64,000 nt of DNA from Urechis unicinctus. Its lineage: Eukaryota; Annelida; Polychaeta; Xenopneusta; Urechidae. The stretch is from positions 43,387,271 to 43,451,270 of the forward strand of contig CM067348.1 of NCBI GenBank assembly GCA_034190875.2. Reading direction: 5' to 3'. This document shows, one piece after another, positions 1 through 13,590 of this stretch. The notes beneath the pieces were generated by a model that was not told the origin of the DNA, made no database searches, and worked only from the letters and a program-made list of their open reading frames with translations. Every line of letters begins with the position of its first letter. The first letter of the stretch is position 1. The translations under genes and the position numbers were made by a program.

Positions 1-3000
1 AGGACATTTTTTCCCATGCGTATGCACGTATGCGAGTACCTTGGTGTTGATTTCTTAGCTAATTGTATTGATGCTTGATAATGTCATGTGAAGGGCAGAC
101 TGTAACACATCCGTTAACGCTTATTACATTTCCCAGTTAAGCTTCGCTTTTTTGCCTTCATGAAATGTGTTACAATATGACTGTTGTATTTCAAGGAGTG
201 GTTGGGATTGGTGAAGGATTTAGAGGCCTTAAATAAAGAAAGGTACAATGTATTTGCTTTTCGGTCGTTTCTATGAATAAAGTATCTTTTTGCTTCCGTG
301 ACTGCTTGCATTAAGCTTGCAATAAAAGCTGACCGCCCGTCATGCTGTAAATGAATTGTACCTTGTGACATTATCGCATATGCTATCGTCATATATTACA
401 TTTAAAGATATGAGGTATTTCGGTGCAATCTCAAAATATCCCGCGTATTACAATATGATGGTCATACGATGCTAATTGCAGGTTAATGACATACCTTCAG
501 TATTTTCTATCGCCCGAGATTTTACAATGCGTCTTTCAAAAGGCGCAGCGGCTAATCTGAAGCCAAGTAATGTTAAATCATTTTGAAGCCACATCTAAAT
601 TGTGTACCTTAAAACTATTGGGACATAAAATTATGAATGAAATTGCATAGTATTTATACATCAAAATATGTCCGAAAACCTCATACATTTTAACATCACC
701 AATGAAACCAAAACTCATGTGGGAACATTACGAAAAAAAGTTGCCAATGTCTAAGTTCCAGGTGAACTAGCGCCTTATTCTTTGCCTTTGATTAAATATA
801 TGACGTAAGTGTCATAACTTTCTAAGCTGGCTGTTCACATATACTGACCAGTTTCGGTCGAATCAAATTCGTCAAGAAACGTGTTGGCATGCGGTCAGAA
901 CCTTTTTGTTCATACACAGGCATTATCGCATTACACAGATTTTCTTGTCGTACAGCTTGTAAATGATGTAAACAAGAGTATTCTACCGAGGAAAAACATT
1001 CGAATAGTAATATTTTTATATCTACCCAAACATAGATATGTATCCGAATTTAACCATTCGCTTAGTTACTGAGCCCGTTTTTCACATAGAAGTTGTAAAA
1101 TACACACAAAAGTAAAATAAACAGTTTATTTTGAAGCGAATTTGCAATCATCCAGTGAATTATGGCTTTCATAGCACGTATACCACATTTGAGGTAAAAC
1201 CGAAATATGTGGAATCAACGGAATATGATTGTGAATAAATTCATATTACATGCTACTGATATATTTCTGAACAAAAATGCCATTTAAAAAAACTATGCCG
1301 ATTTATAGAACACGTTTTGCAGAATACAAATGCACCACGGTGTTGCTGCATCTGTAGCGCTACAGGAAATCAATGAGTACAAAACTGGATTATCGTAACG
1401 TAACGAAAACGATTAGTGACGCGGCATAAAACATTTGACGATTGATTATCATCTTCAGTCAACCTCGAGCATTTGGCGACGTTTTATCTTAATAGTCTGC
1501 CTCAATATTGAAAGGTCATGGCATGCCATCTTTTCCTACGTTTTTGTGAGAAGCATTGTTTTTATCTTGTACTTTTATTTTGTGTGATACACATCACCGA
1601 TGGTTTATTACTAACACCTGCAGAGACAGGCTTTGCCTTATGTTTTGAAAAAAATGATAAATGGCTTTTCTCCGCAACACAAAAACAACCAGGTGAATTG
1701 TCCCACATGATTTTACCTAGGTCATCATTAGAACGCCCCATTAAATGTTTATGGAGAGCGCGCTACTCAATAGTGATTATAAAATATGCAAAAAACCCGA
1801 ATTCGAATACATTAAAATGATTTTGGATACTCGTTTTATTTTACAGCTGATTGTGTTATAAACAAACAGTACGACATCACATCTAAGATTACGCATCATT
1901 ACGTTATCAGCACGTTTTACATACAAAATAACGGTGCATGCATGGTTTGATGTGCTCATAGATTACCTGATTTACTCCTGTAAAGAGTTCAAGAGTTGAA
2001 AACAAATACCCACATTCTGTTAAAGTGTATATTGATGATTTATATATCTTCAAGTAGAGGAGCAGTCGTTTCTAAACAATGGGAAGATCACAAGGATCAT
2101 TCATCAACAGCGAAAGGCGTGAAATGTATGCCATATGTAGGTTTTTATGCGTGCATGACGATTGGCTAATCTGCTATACCATTTAAGTATAAATTAGTGG
2201 CTTTAATTCAATTCAATACAAACTGAGCATTCATCAGGACCACGATATATGCGACAGGGCTTGATGACACATGAAGGTTTGTATGCATTTTTGACAGTCT
2301 ATTTTCGAATTGCAGTCATGCTCCGCGTTTTAAACAAATAAACCATAAATATGTTTATTCAACGAGCTGCCAAATTACAATTATATTTAAAACCCATCGT
2401 ACATACTTTATGGTACTCAACATTTCCATTTGTCATAATCCTAGAACCGGAACCCCGTCAACTAAATCACATAGCTATTATTATACATGAATCCCGTGTG
2501 TCCACAGACAAAATACATCTTGCACATTCACCTCATACTTGTGATATTGCATCGACGATATGTTCCTCTAACGTATAATGGTTGCTTTAGTAGAAATGGA
2601 TATATATGACTGAAAACATTGCTCGTGGGTGAAATTTAGTAATACGTACATTACTTACCTGATGTATACGGCGCTTTACAATAGCCTGAACTTGAGTGAA
2701 TGTAGGCAAGCGATAGATGAAGCAATCATAACTATAAATACACAGATAGGCTCTCAAATATGAGCGTACAGGATACAAGATAAGCTAGGTTGTGAGTGTG
2801 CTACCAAGTATCTGAAATATAGGCGCATTAACGTAATCGCATATCATATCCGTGACGTTATATATACTATGCCATGTAACCCAACGATAGAATGCATAAG
2901 CGCCTACAGAGGACGAGTGGGCTTTCACAAAACCCTGGGGCTGAATAAATGTCAGCAGCACACATAAATGGCTCCATTATTCACCATTATTCTGTCGCAT

Positions 3001-3270
3001 TGGATTGCCATTATATACCCTCTTCTCAGACAAGATCCTTGTCTGTATATTTGATTAGCTTCCCGATATATAAACCATCCGCACCCGTTCTCATTTGAAA
3101 ACGGGCTGAACTCAAGTGAGCGGGGACTGTACATTACTGTACGTTATGCGGGTATATGACTAAAGGTGGCAACCCAGGCGTCGTGCGTAATTTAAACATC
3201 CACTTTTCTTCTTATTTATAGTCATAAGAATATTGTCAGGTTGTAAATGTGACTTATTCACGATTGCGTT
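1..3270. other. No gene seen; AT-rich non-coding DNA
   Basis: I see no convincing coding region, RNA gene or clear mobile element here. Open frames are short (about 100 codons at most), have no recognisable domain and run in unrelated frames on both strands, as expected by chance in AT-rich DNA. A weak resemblance exists between about 1110-1220 and 9780-9880 (both hold AAACAGTTTATTT followed by TGCAATCAT), too diverged for me to call a repeat with confidence. Confidence 0.5.
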
Positions 3271-3279
3271 TCACAAATC

Positions 3280-3790
3280 ATGTTTACTTTATTACATCAG
3301 TCATTAATCTACGCTGAAAACATAATTAGTCTGTTAGATCGATGGAAGTAGATTTATCTGCCTTTTTGGTTTTATCCTGGCGACGCAAATAAATTGAAGC
3401 TATGAATAATGAAAACTCTGTTGGTGAATCCGCTGATGCGGTAAGAGCAGATGAATTATGGTTAGGGGTTAATTACATCGATGCTTGCACGTCTTGGTGA
3501 AAATGTGGTCCCCTTAGATCAACCGTCAGCATCTCTTTAATTTTGAAGAAATAAAACCTTTAAACAAATTATTCTGCCTGAATATAATGAACTTGGAATG
3601 TTATTTGTGGGGCGATTTGCTGGCTATTGCGCAGTGTTCTCGCCTCATGTGCCTTTCCATTACTAGCTGATATTAATGTATTTCTGACGTCTTAATAGCA
3701 ATAATCTAGATACTTCTAGAACGTACAGACAACTGCACTGAGTGATAATTATGCTTCCGTTATATTTTTATCGCCCTACGCAGACGTATG
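3280..3790 (+). repeat. Diverged direct repeat C, copy 1
   Basis: This segment aligns by eye with 5225-5690. Shared landmarks in the same order are TTAGTCTGTTAGAT, TGGTTTTATCCT followed by GCAAATAAAT, ATGAATAATGAAA, a GCTTGCACGTC/GATTGCACGTC block, and TCTAGAACGT followed by GACAA near the end. The copies are old: many substitutions and several indels separate them. A third, shorter match to the TTGCACGTC block lies at about 3905-3965. No coding potential is visible. Probably a decayed interspersed or tandem repeat; the family is not identified. Confidence 0.6.
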
Positions 3791-4984
3791 CTGGCGACAG
3801 CAATTCAAATATATCATTTGTTGTAAAATTTTCATATTCATATTCAGCGAGTAGCATGCGATGTAGCATACGAGCATTATGATAACCAAGAACCAGGGTC
3901 TCGGTGTTTTATGGTAATGGGGCTAACTTCATTGAGGCTTGCACGTCTCAGTGAATATGAGGCCCATTTGCACAGTCGTTGGCTGATAAAACAATTACGT
4001 AGTCATGCAAATGTATTTCAATTATGCCAGGAAGCATCTGCCAAATTATACAACCTGATGTAGCACGGATCACTCATAGAAAAAGATGATGACACCCTGA
4101 TCTATAATCTATCAACTTGCCTAAGACGAAGTTCGGTTGATGGTTGCCATAAATTGTGATTTCGATCCACACTATCAAATCATGAATAGCGACACGTTTT
4201 AGATGGTGATTGCGTTATAACCCAATTTTGACTTCGTCTGTGAAGGTTAATCTCACTGCGATCGTCATGGTTATTCACACTTCTAAGATAATATATAAGT
4301 ATTTAGCTTTCCCCAAGATTATCTTGCGCTGACATGAATCGTTGTCGGCTAGTTATCCTTCCTGTCTAATATTCGAATCGAGCAACGCCAGCTACTTTCC
4401 CGTAGCGTAAACATCAACTCATCAAGATGTAGAAGACGGAATCAAAGTTATAAATGGTTCTACGTCTGTTAATGATCCACCCACGCAGACTTTCTGTACA
4501 CCGCGTTTAAACTGCAAACTATAAACTGATGATTAGTAATAGCTGGTTTGCATCAGCAGTGTCTCAATAATTTATAAATTGATGTTTCCCAATGTTGACT
4601 TATTACGTTGACTTAAATGTTTATGAATGATACGACCGTATGTGAACGCATTAAAGTTGAAAGCAAAGAGTCGATTCCTCACCACCTAAATCGTGCAAAT
4701 ACATTGATGTACACCCATTTTAGCACGTTCCGACAGCCATTGTTGAAGTTGCACCATCGTGTCAATCACCAATTGTCTTCGGAGAGTGGGAGGGGGGAAG
4801 GGCGTGATATGTTGTATTGATATACATATATATGCGTCCCACCTTTCCCGGTGCAGGTTAAAAGAGTTCGCAAATTCAATAATTACGCAACCTTGCTTAA
4901 TCCAAGACGCCTCGCGAAATCCCATACAACAGTGCTCTCTAATGTTGTGTTCTTCGCGAGATTAAAAGTGTTTGCATCATGTTA

Positions 4985-5250
4985 ACCCGAAACTAAATTA
5001 AACATTAAACATTAACATAGATTGCTCTCGTAGAATTACTAGAATATTTTCATACAGGGTGTGCTAATTGTTTAGTGTTGTATTAATCCTTAATAAATGA
5101 AAAAAGTGAATTTTTGAAAGTGTTTAATTACATGCTGAATAACTCGAAAAAACCAGAATATGGCAGGCTCAATTAATGCGAATGCGGCCAACGACGGGTA
5201 ATTATATATCATCAAACAAATACATTACAAGCATCATGTTTACTATATCA
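4985..5250 (+). repeat. Diverged direct repeat C', copy 1
   Basis: This segment aligns with 6045-6300. Shared landmarks are GTAGAATTA, AGGGT followed by GCTAATT, GTGTTGTA, ATGCTG followed by TCGAAAA, AATATGGC, and CATCATGTTTACTA at the end. It directly precedes copy 2 of repeat C, so the 3-6.3 kb region looks like overlapping old duplications of one longer unit rather than isolated elements. Confidence 0.55.
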
Positions 5251-5690
5251 GCTGTGCTGAAGACAAATTTAGTCTGTTAGATTGATTAGATGTAATGAGG
5301 CCTGCAAATAAGTCAGCCTTCCTGGTTTTATCCTAGCGATGCAAATAAATAGATTTAATCAAACATGAGGCCATGAATAATGAAATTAATCTAGGTACGG
5401 AAGGAGTAGATGAATTGAGGTAATGGGGTTAACTACATTGCCGATTGCACGTCGCAGAGAATATGAGCTTCCATGGCACTATGGTCGAAGCCTCCGTTAA
5501 ATCATTGTGATGTTTTCGTGTTAGGCGGTTTGCAGATATTTGCAGCTTTTCCGCTAAATTCGGGTTTTAATTTGAAGCTTTTCATCTCGTAATAGTAACA
5601 TTTAAGATTTGTCTAGAACGTGCCGACAATTGCAATAAACGAGGGTTCTGTTAATATTTTGATATAATCGAATACACAGGCGCATGCTTA
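5225..5690 (+). repeat. Diverged direct repeat C, copy 2
   Basis: Second copy of the segment at 3280-3790, about 1.94 kb downstream in the same orientation. The order of shared blocks is kept, with copy-specific indels. No open reading frame is shared between the two copies, so they look non-coding. Confidence 0.6.
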
Positions 5691-6044
5691 TGACCATCAA
5701 ACAAATATTTGTTCCCTATTGCTACCCTGGCCTTCAAATAAATTCGAATCATCTATTATCAGACTGTATTAACTCGGTCGGGTAGATATATAGACTAGGA
5801 AAACAAGTTGCATACCCCTGCATTCCAACTTATTTTCCTTGCCTCTTGATTATTCATCTGTAGCTGAACAGCATGGATACTTGCTAAATGACATACGTAT
5901 TTGCAGATTGTGAATATTTCTGCATTGATAATCTTTTGATTGGTAAAATAGATTTATTCAGTTTGTGCTCTGTGTCACTGCTTTGGTAGTTACAGTAGTA
6001 TTTGCTGAAGATTGTGAAGGGCTATGAGTCAACATGGACTGTTC

Positions 6045-6300
6045 TCTGGAATATTCGTAGAATTATCATTAGTATCGCACTACCAATTATTTCTGATAAA
6101 ATTATTTAGGGTAAGCTAATTTCTCGGTGTTGTAATAATGCTGAACTATTGGCATTGCTTCAATTATTTTGGATGATGAATTGTATGCTGCTTGATTCGA
6201 AAACAGCAAAATATGGCCAAACATGCCTAATTACAAATCAATGAACAAGGTAATTTAGAATTGCATATCGGACATCATGTTTACTACATTGCCTATCAGC
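6045..6300 (+). repeat. Diverged direct repeat C', copy 2
   Basis: Second copy of 4985-5250, sharing GTAGAATTA, GTGTTGTAATAAT, TCGAAAA, AATATGGC and CATCATGTTTACTA in order. Non-coding; family unknown. Confidence 0.55.
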
Positions 6301-6429
6301 ACAATCATCAATATATGCTCGATTGTAATGTGATATTTGATACACACATTGCATCACGCGATCGCAGCCATTTGTGCTCTTTGAAAGGCGTCCGTACGTA
6401 CATAAATTATAGCACACAATGGTAACATA

Positions 6430-7260
6430 CTGGGTACTGTCAAATATAATATGTGCCTTTTGGCGAATATTATTGATTCACACTAATCAATGACGATGTT
6501 TACAAGTGATGAATATAAACAGCTGTTTTAGTGCATATTCTGTATTCTGGCTCTCTAACTGTTACAGTTGCACAACCCGTTCGGAACGTATTTATTATGG
6601 ATTAACCTTCTGGCTTCGCATATAGTTTTTCCTAAGTTGATCTTGGTATTAACTTTAATCGGTAATCTGCTAGCAAATAACATTCATTTTATGAGGAGCA
6701 CAACTGCTAATGATTTATATGCAGCATAGGTAATAATATTAGCAATGTATGAACGTATCGTTATAGTCAATGTGATAGGTTTTAAGGTAAGTTAAATGTC
6801 ATTACATTGTTTTGTATTAATATCGAAATTACTCTCACTTAAAGACGTTCATAGCAAACGTCACCGTGATATAAACAAGCAATTAACAGATATCTCAACC
6901 TATGGCGTAATTGGAACATTGTATAAAACGAGGCAGACAATGTGCTGCTCTCTATATAGCAACGACCGATTCCTTTAATGAATGCATGCTCCAAGGGGAA
7001 GGCCACAATTAACCATTTCACAAGGGAAGCATATCAATTCCAAGCTGTACAAGGCGTGGCGATTGTCACGTAACATACTATATAAGGTATGTTTAGTTTA
7101 ATAATATGACAAGACCAACGTTTGTAGCCATATTTCCATCTTTTCTGCTGATTCAAGAGATAGATGCGTACTTGATACAACGGAGTCTAAAACGAGACAA
7201 TCGGATAATATGTAGTTAATGGTACCGGGATTAATAGTATGTAAAATGCTTAAAATTTCA
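6430..7260 (+). repeat. Diverged direct repeat F, copy 1
   Basis: Aligns with 7710-8165 in the same orientation. Shared landmarks are GTCAAATATAAT, ACAATGTGCTGC, GGTTCCTT-like and TTCCTTTAATGAAT blocks, AATTAACCAT, TATGACAAGA, CCATATTTC and CAAGAGATAGA. The spacing differs between the copies, so each has taken its own indels. No conserved reading frame is visible. Confidence 0.6.
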
Positions 7261-7709
7261 GCAACTGATACAGACTTTAATATTCAATCTACGGAGCAGA
7301 AATGTGTTCATTGCATTAAATAGTAAACTCATTCCATATAATACGATGTAAGATTATTTAAAGTGGAACATCTACACCACCAAACGCATATGCATACTCA
7401 TGCCCAAGAAGCGAGCCAAACAGTTATCTTTGAAAGCTTCTTTTAGGTATACGCTCACGTTAATGTGCATGGAACATCACATAATTAATTGTTAACACGA
7501 ATTGTGTAGTACATTCGTACAGGTCATCTAAACTCAATTCTTCGAGTCCACGCAAAGCACTAATGTCAGCGCATTTAGCGAGTTTCGGCTCTGTAATCGC
7601 TGATGGCATGTTATATCAAAAGCTATATCGCATCTATTAACTATAGTAACTTTCTTTTCATTATAGCCGAGGCAGTGTATTCTAATCTACGCATAAATGT
7701 ATTGGTATA

Positions 7710-8165
7710 GGTTCAGTATGCAATATTCGAAGTTTCGTCAAATATAATCCATGCGTTTTTGCCAACAGCTAATGTCTGCATGATGAGCATGGATCCCTAC
7801 CTAGTGATTTGAAGATAGTATAACACAATGTGCTGCACTGGGTTTGACAATGCCCTCAGACTGGTTCCTTCAATAAATTAATACTCTAAAAAGAAAGCCC
7901 AAAATTAACCATATTAATTAAAGCATCAGAAGGCATAAGACAAAAGGTATGACAAGATTATACAAACCATTACCAAGGTCTTTTCGCCATATTTCTATAT
8001 TATTCGTTAATACAAGAGATAGAAACTTATTAAATAAGATACTATGATAATAAGCAGTTGATAAGCCTATGTTGTCGGATATGAGGCCTAACGATATGGA
8101 AAATTCGTATCTCAATAACTTCCATGTTGGTTTCTGCACCTTAAGCGCAAAAGTTATGTTCAATG
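7710..8165 (+). repeat. Diverged direct repeat F, copy 2
   Basis: Second copy of the segment at 6430-7260, with the same ordered landmarks (GTCAAATATAAT, ACAATGTGCTGC, AATTAACCAT, TATGACAAGA, CAAGAGATAGA). It lies just upstream of the 2.6-kb tandem pair B. Confidence 0.6.
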
Positions 8166-8419
8166 CATTAAATATTCTTCTTGTTCTTTACAATGCGATG
8201 TAATGCATTGCTAGCATCATATGTGCATTGCTCGAAATTTCCAAATTTGGCTCAATCAGTGACGCATGACTAAGATTATAACTTTACAGGTTGTGTCACA
8301 GTGTAACTTTAAACAAAAATGCAGTGCGCCGTCAAACTAGCATACATTAAACCCACGATCAAACGACTCATACGTAGGTGCATTTATTATCTATCCCTGC
8401 AACGAGTGCAATAGATTAA

Positions 8420-11065
8420 TACAGCGACATCTTTCTCATCCGAGGGTCTTTTGATGAATGCATCAGGGGGTTGCTTGTGACGTTGCGGTCTTAATAATCT
8501 TTGTTTAATTTATGGCTTAAGGCTTTGGGAAGCAGCTAATAGATGCTACATCCGATCGTGAAATATCGCACTTGTGTTTTACCATGATGACTATAAAAAA
8601 GGCAGTTCTACTGCTTACTGTATGTCTGAGTACGCTATATGCACTATATTAGGATTTCGGTAGCCCTGGGCTACGTATTAATGTCCTGACATGGCATTAG
8701 CATCCGATGAGAGAGGAATGGCCCTGACTTTATTTCCGTTCGCAGAATCCGAGGAAAGGAAAGTTCTCATGAGCCATTACTGCACTGCAAGGCTAAAGTT
8801 GCTGAAATATAGGTGCCATACATATTTGTTTGTTGTCCAGCAAGGCAATGTTCCTGAACCCTGTCTAATGTTTACCACGCAAAGTCACCATGGATTTTCA
8901 ATATAAAACACTCGGTGGAGAATGATAACAACATATGATGTTTTCATTACATCTAACTAACTGGCATCAGTCCAATAATAGTAGACACTAGCCTCGAAAG
9001 ATTACAATATATTTTTACACGGATGTAATTGCTCAATACGTCCGGCATATTTTAATGGGTGAGTCCAACCGGAGCAAACCCATAACGACCAGTGTATTCA
9101 GTGGAAGCAATCGTAGTTCCTCGCAATAGCGCCCTTGTTATTATCAGGTCCTGGCCTTGTGTTGTACAAGCAAAGTAAAATGTATTGTGCCATTCATTTA
9201 TGAGCAATATTGTATATAACTATAGCTTGGCTGTATTAAAAATGTTTACAACAACATAGAATTCTATAGATATTTTAATTACCAAAATTAGGCAATTCAA
9301 GAAACGTATATGTATGCATATAAATAACGGACCTGTACTGAAAGAGGTACAGCCTTAAATAACTGTATACTCTTCAAGTATTGAAGCGTTGCAAATGCTT
9401 AACCAACGAATTTGCCTCAGGGTATGTTGCAGGTTCGTCACAATATAAAAGGGTATTCAAGTGTGCTACAGTAAGTCAGTTATTTGCGATATGCAGTTAT
9501 GTGTCTGGCTTTTTGTCTTGCCATTGACTCGGAAGAGTGGTAGGTTTGCTGTGTGGAATGCTTGTGCTTAATAATATTTTTCGCACCATCAGTAGCAAAG
9601 AGGTACACAGCAATAATTACAAAGATTAGATAATTGAAGAGACTACTGGACCTAGGCTGTTTCTGGGCGGTTTACAAACAATAATTCAACCCGTGTTCAT
9701 AGCCGCGTAGCCATAACTGATAGTCAAAGTTGTCATTATTCCCGGTGATATTCTTAACACAAATTAATCTTAAACTAACAGTTTATTTCAAATGAACAGT
9801 TTTGATATCTGCAATAGCTAAGTTCCCCTTGTGTTTTGCAATCATTGGATTATGGTCACATTTGATTTCGAGCTTTTTGACATGATTTATAATTACAAGC
9901 ATTGAGATGCAGAAAACGATAGCTTCGTGCATTTTTTTAAAATGTCACCTTAAAGCAATTATCGACTATCGGTGAGATGCTCAGCCCGATAGTTTTATCT
10001 TGTGGCTCATTGTTAATGGTGATAAACAATTTGGCGCAAATGGTCCAAGAGGACGTATTTCTTGAGCAAGTTAAACGACAGTAGACGCCGTCATTAATAA
10101 CAAGCATGCATCAAAAGTGTGGCAAGAGAATTACATTCGCACACCCTCATGTTGTTTATAATACACCATATTGTATTGTACAACAACACAGTCATATTGG
10201 TACCCTTCGAAAATATCATTACTTAACACTGATTGAAATTGGTTGCTGTATGGATCGAATGGATCAGATTTCGTGTAATAGTTATTGTTCAGCAATGTCT
10301 CTCATACACGCACTACCAATAATGTGCGGAGGATAGTCTTCATATTTCAAACCCATAACAAGCTTGTATCCTCCGCCACCAACAGCTACCAAATTAACAC
10401 GATCCTTTTCAATAATACGGTGCAAAACATACGCATCCGTCAACAGGATATACACTAATTGTGTATGGTGCGATCACCTACTGATAATTGATAGACATAA
10501 TTACCTGGTGTAAGACACTGGACATGCAAAACTGCAGCAGCCGGCGCTATTGCTTTGTGTTATTGGCTTGACACTCTTATTTAATTTTTCACTAGCAAAG
10601 TTGATATCAAAATAAAAAGCATTTAATCAAAAGGTTATAATGTTGCCATAGTTACGCTGTGATTTCTTCGGCGGTATCAGTTCCATGGCAACACATTCGA
10701 TGCGGATTTTTGAGGCATCATGTGAGTATAAACCTGGCAATGTATATTTTGTCTAAGATTATAAGCATACGTCACCCGGACATATGTCATTCAATCTATA
10801 TTATAAACCCCGACTTCACTACTGGTTGTGGTATCGAATCAGCTATCGCCATGGTAACTGTGATTTAAGTTGCCATATATGAATTACTGGCTAATCAGAA
10901 AACCACTAATTCATGACCATTCATTACCGTTCACTGCCCTGGATGCATACACGCATTAGTACTGTAATGAGCTGTCGTCTACGTAGCTCTCTGTATCATG
11001 CTGTGGCATTGTCTTATTCAATGGTATTGTGAAGCATTCCGTCATATTGATTTACGGCAATGAGA
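8420..11065 (+). repeat. Tandem duplication B, copy 1 (about 2.65 kb)
   Basis: Copy 1 of a tandem pair with 11085-13590. The flanks of the unit match clearly: 8460-8900 with 11160-11520 (GCTTGTGACGTTGC, GTGTTTTACCATGATG, GTATTAATGTCCT, GGAATGGCC, GAAAGGAAA), 9090-9190 with 12630-12720 (CTTGGCCTTGTG-like block), and 10025-11050 with 12830-13570 (GGCGCAAAT, CCAAGAGGA, GTGTGGCAAGAGA, CCACCAA, GTCAACAGGAT, GGTGCGAT, ACTGTAATGA). About 9200-9990 is found only in this copy. Non-coding as far as I can see. Confidence 0.75.
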
Positions 11066-11084
11066 ACGAAATTAGATAATGCAA

Positions 11085-13590
11085 AATTTGATGAACTCAT
11101 TTTCAAGTATATTATCAGAGGGTTAATTGATGCTACGACCAAATAAATCCATCCGATGGCAGCTTGTGACGTTGCAGTCTGTGTAAATTATGCATTTATG
11201 GCTGATGGGTTTCGTCAGCAGCTGACAAAATGTGTCATCTAGTGTTTTACCATGATGTATATAATGGATAGGCATTTAACTGCTTGCCCTTTACGTACTC
11301 TCTGAGTACATTTTATGTACTCTATTGACTTATCTATACCCGTTTGCCATGTATTAATGTCCTCGTATATCATAAACTTCCGATCAGAGCGGAATGGCCT
11401 TTATTGCCTTCTATCATATTTCTGATGAAAGGAAACTTCTTTAAATGGTGACTTAATATTTCTGTTAGAGCGAGATACATTGGATGCCTTGTACAATGAT
11501 TGTGCAAGGCTGACATGTGTATACGTAGTCTACTTAAGGTGTTTCTTCTCCTTGACTTCTGCATCACTGGTTGCAGTAACAATACAATTGGTCCATAAAA
11601 ACGCCATGAGAAAGCGCCTGCTTATCAAATGACTTAATCAAGCCGCTGAAAACTTGAGGGTTATGAGGATGTGTCCGTACTAAAAGTTTTGTAGTACAGG
11701 CCACTAATCTGAAAATCAAAAATGCTGGCAAATGCTAGAGGAAAAATTGCATTTATATAGGAAACAAAATAATAGCGTTATTGAAACTTACAAATATAGC
11801 TCGAAAACCACTCTGAAAACTTGGTATTTTCAGTAAAAACGCAATTTGAGATTTTATAATTTCCTTTCACGTCGACACATTGAGCCTTACTAGTGCGATG
11901 CATGCGACATTTTATATCATTTGCTGAATCAATGACATTGCCAGAAACTGCATTGCTCAAGTACTTGAGGGAATACAAGTGCATACATTGGGCTCCCGGT
12001 GCGCATGTCGTTGATGTTAACTGTATCACGCATCTACTCATGGACCAATTATAAATTTGTAATTGCTGGTCACTTTTGGCGCTCACAAGTGATGCTGTGA
12101 CACATAACGGGCGAATCCTAGACATGGGTTGTCTCGTTCCGCGGACTTTTACTCTAATTATACGAGGCCTATCAAAGCAAATGTAAACATTGTCCCACAA
12201 AATATGCAAGGCATATCAACACGAATGCTTTTTTGGTATTTCTCTCCTCAGTTATAAGCTTAATGAGCTCATGTGTAGCAATTGTTTCGCATCACTTGGT
12301 AGAAGTACCGGCGGCCACCTGCAGAGAATTTTAGCTTTGCTATAATTCACTTTGCAGTGTTACAGCCAGCAAACCTTGATAGATTATTAACTTCTCACCT
12401 TCTTAAAACAGAGTTTAAAGATAACATAATTTACGTGGTCATTCACCACAATATGCGACACAATATCAACAAAATATACACAGTTATCATTATTTCATGT
12501 CAACGAACATTTATCAAGAATGATCTTATATCGATTTCATGTGTGGGATAGTAAGTGCAGTGCTAGCCCTTTTCCTCTTTCACGGCAATATTTACGTTCG
12601 ATGTAAAACGCATCTTGTGTAACACGATAATGACTGTTATATTCGATGGAATCAATCGTTATTAATTCCATTTACGCGTCTGTTATCTTGGCCTTGTGCT
12701 ATACAAATAAAGAGAATCTGTTGTACCCATCATCCTCCATCCATTCGATATTGTACATACCGGCTAAACAAAGTCTTAGTCTCTCACCCTGTGCCATTGT
12801 TAATTTAGACTAACGACGCGAGCTCGACATTAAATGGCGCAAATAATCCAAGAGGAAGTGCTACCCTGGCAAGTCAATTACAAGAGACGCCGGCCATTCA
12901 CAACAAGTGTGGCAAGAGAGTTGCATAAGCAATCCCTCATGGTTTTGATGATACACCACATTGTATTACTTGTGCCAAAATACTGAAACATAATAATCCT
13001 TACGTTTCGAAATATCTTTGCCTGACACAATAATGGTAACTTTATGGAGCGATGAGATTGGATATCGTTTAATAGTCATTGCACAGCGAAGTCTCTCATA
13101 AACACATATTCAGTAATGGGCAGATGCGAGTCTTCGGTTGTATTTCCAAAATATACTTTTCATATAGTCGCCGCCGACAGCCACCAAATTTTACGATTCT
13201 ATTCAAATATACATGACGCATACAGATGCATCAGTCAACAGGATTTAAAATTCCGCGAATGGTGCGATAACATACTGATATGTGTTGTCCACAAATATAT
13301 GCTAACCTTGGTCGAACATTAGTCGTTCCACACAAATTGTAGAGCTCGACTTCAGTAGTATTACGACTGTTGTTTCATTTGCAAAGTTCATCACTCTGTA
13401 CAATGCCATACATGAATTGCGTGCAAATCTTGAAGAACTCGTTAAACACCACCCATCGCCCCGGACGCGTACACGCAATAAGACTGTAATGAAGCAGTCG
13501 TCTACATTTATCTCTGCATCAAGCTGCGGCATTTTCTGATCAATTGCATTATGGACCATTCATTCATATTGATAAACGGTAGCGCAACTA
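11085..13590 (+). repeat. Tandem duplication B, copy 2 (about 2.5 kb)
   Basis: Second copy of 8420-11065, directly adjacent and in the same orientation. The ends correspond, but the middle does not: about 11600-12570 has no counterpart in copy 1, while copy 1 has 9200-9990 with no counterpart here. The copy-specific block holds a 143-codon open frame on the minus strand (11778-12209) with no domain I recognise, and a short GGCGGCCACCTGCAGAG match to the GTGGCCACCTG module at 12310. Confidence 0.75.

Noticed and set aside
8660..8674. GTAGCCC-T-GGGCTAC palindrome as part of a MITE like the one at 26426
   Set aside because: It contains GTAGCC but no CAGGGGC end, no partner terminus within a kilobase and no target duplication.
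11778..12209. 143-codon open frame on the minus strand as a gene
   Set aside because: It has no known domain and no homologue in the sister unit of tandem pair B, and an open frame of this length is expected by chance in 64 kb of AT-rich DNA.
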